Notes under the pieces: generated by a model
Told to the model about the DNA's origin: nothing
The model's input: only the letters and a program-made list of their open reading frames with translations
The model's database searches: none
Made by a program: the position numbers and the translations under genes
Shown: piece after piece, positions 63,721 through 64,000 of the stretch
How the letters are laid out: the number at the start of each line of letters is the position of its first letter
How positions within the stretch are numbered: position 1 is the stretch's first letter
NCBI GenBank assembly: GCA_031385005.1
Contig: JANNBB010000050.1
Coordinates: forward strand, 62,001-126,000
From: JADKIH01 sp031385005
GTDB taxonomy: Bacteria > Bacteroidota > Bacteroidia > AKYH767-A > 2013-40CM-41-45
DNA length: 64,000 nt
Direction: 5' to 3'

Positions 63721-64000
63721 GTGATCATTCAACGTTCCAATTACGAAACTTTTTTCATCGACTATTATGATGGAAAACTGGACGAAATCCGGAAGGAAGA
63801 GCTATTTACTTTTTTGGAGAAATATCCTGACTTGAAAGAAGAATTCGAACTTTTTTGCAATGTTTCTTTGGAAGCGAACATAGATGTTTATTTTACGGGT
63901 AAAGACAAACTAAAAAAAGATGTCCTTACCATTTACAATTACAAAACGCATTTCATTGCTTATTTCGAAAATGATTTAAACGCTAAGGGAAAAGATGAAG
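63721..64000 (+). CDS. Probable anti-sigma/regulatory protein, N-terminal part (cut by window edge)
   Basis: From a GTG at 63721, one base after the sigma gene stop, an open frame of 93 codons runs to the window end. It begins with IIQRSNYETFFIDYYDGKLD and continues EELFTFLEKYPDLKEEFELF. Short openings of this kind (NYE-FF-DY-DG-L, then an acidic helix with PDL) are, from memory, common in membrane-anchored proteins paired with ECF sigma factors in Bacteroidota. The membrane part would lie beyond the window. Confidence 0.65.
   Translation, partial: MIIQRSNYETFFIDYYDGKLDEIRKEELFTFLEKYPDLKEEFELFCNVSLEANIDVYFTGKDKLKKDVLTIYNYKTHFIAYFENDLNAKGKDE

Noticed and set aside
1..64000. tRNA, rRNA, tmRNA or insertion sequences
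   Set aside because: All gaps were read on both strands; no cloverleaf with CCA end, rRNA segment, transposase or terminal repeats were recognised.

Overview
The window is about 64 kb of a Bacteroidota chromosome. The supporting signs are a complete alternative complex III (ACIII) operon, the gliding genes gldB and gldC next to nadE, several proteins ending in type IX secretion (T9SS) sorting tails, lipoproteins with Bacteroidota-type lipoboxes, and promoters of the -33 TTG / -7 TAnnTTTG type. The base composition is AT-rich. The MurE carries a DNPR motif, so the peptidoglycan is probably of the meso-diaminopimelate type. I see no tRNA, rRNA, CRISPR array, insertion sequence or prophage. This looks like stable core chromosome.

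Layout. 1-8410 (minus) is the division and cell wall cluster mraZ-rsmH-ftsL-ftsI-murE-mraY-murD-ftsW, the last cut by the window edge. Its upstream region carries two tandem 10-bp repeats that look like MraZ operators. 8739-14049 holds an alpha/beta hydrolase, engB, gldC, gldB, an outer membrane barrel protein and nadE. 14109-17031 encodes a two-subunit 2-oxoacid:ferredoxin oxidoreductase. 17327-21283 is a haem operon, hemA, a fused hemC-hemD, and hemB. 22061-33151 is the respiratory operon actABCDEF-coxB-coxA, driven by a well-formed promoter. It feeds quinol electrons through ACIII directly to an aa3-type oxidase. 33483-43266 holds a cyclase-family hydrolase, a VIT/CCC1 transporter, a cysteine desulfurase, panC, a short glycogen-synthase-like protein, a DUF4270 lipoprotein, glmS and two exported proteins.

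43666-61102 mixes housekeeping genes (nifU-like, mrp, trmB, murI, lepA, a gamma carbonic anhydrase) with four secreted proteins, at least three with clear T9SS tails: a 1301-residue adhesin-like protein with eight exact 24-residue cysteine repeats, a 492-residue protein, a 320-residue protein and a 689-residue Asp-box beta-propeller. 61332-64000 holds serine dehydratase and an ECF sigma factor with the start of its probable regulator.

The least explained material is non-coding. A family of degenerate 8-bp tandem repeats (core AATT, units such as TTAATTCG, CTAATTAG) lies between genes. Four of five arrays begin at or within a few bases of a stop codon, and one contains a perfect 30-bp palindrome. 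Other points are a promoter that starts transcription inside a terminator stem before nadE, a near-leaderless mrp promoter, an island between two terminators at 43327-43575, a 19-bp inverted repeat between two secreted-protein genes, and an 11-bp inverted repeat in the leader of the sigma factor. Several proteins have lost expected catalytic residues: a hydrolase-like protein without Ser and His, an alkyltransferase-like protein with Ala for Cys, and a TrmB with Val for the motif Asp.
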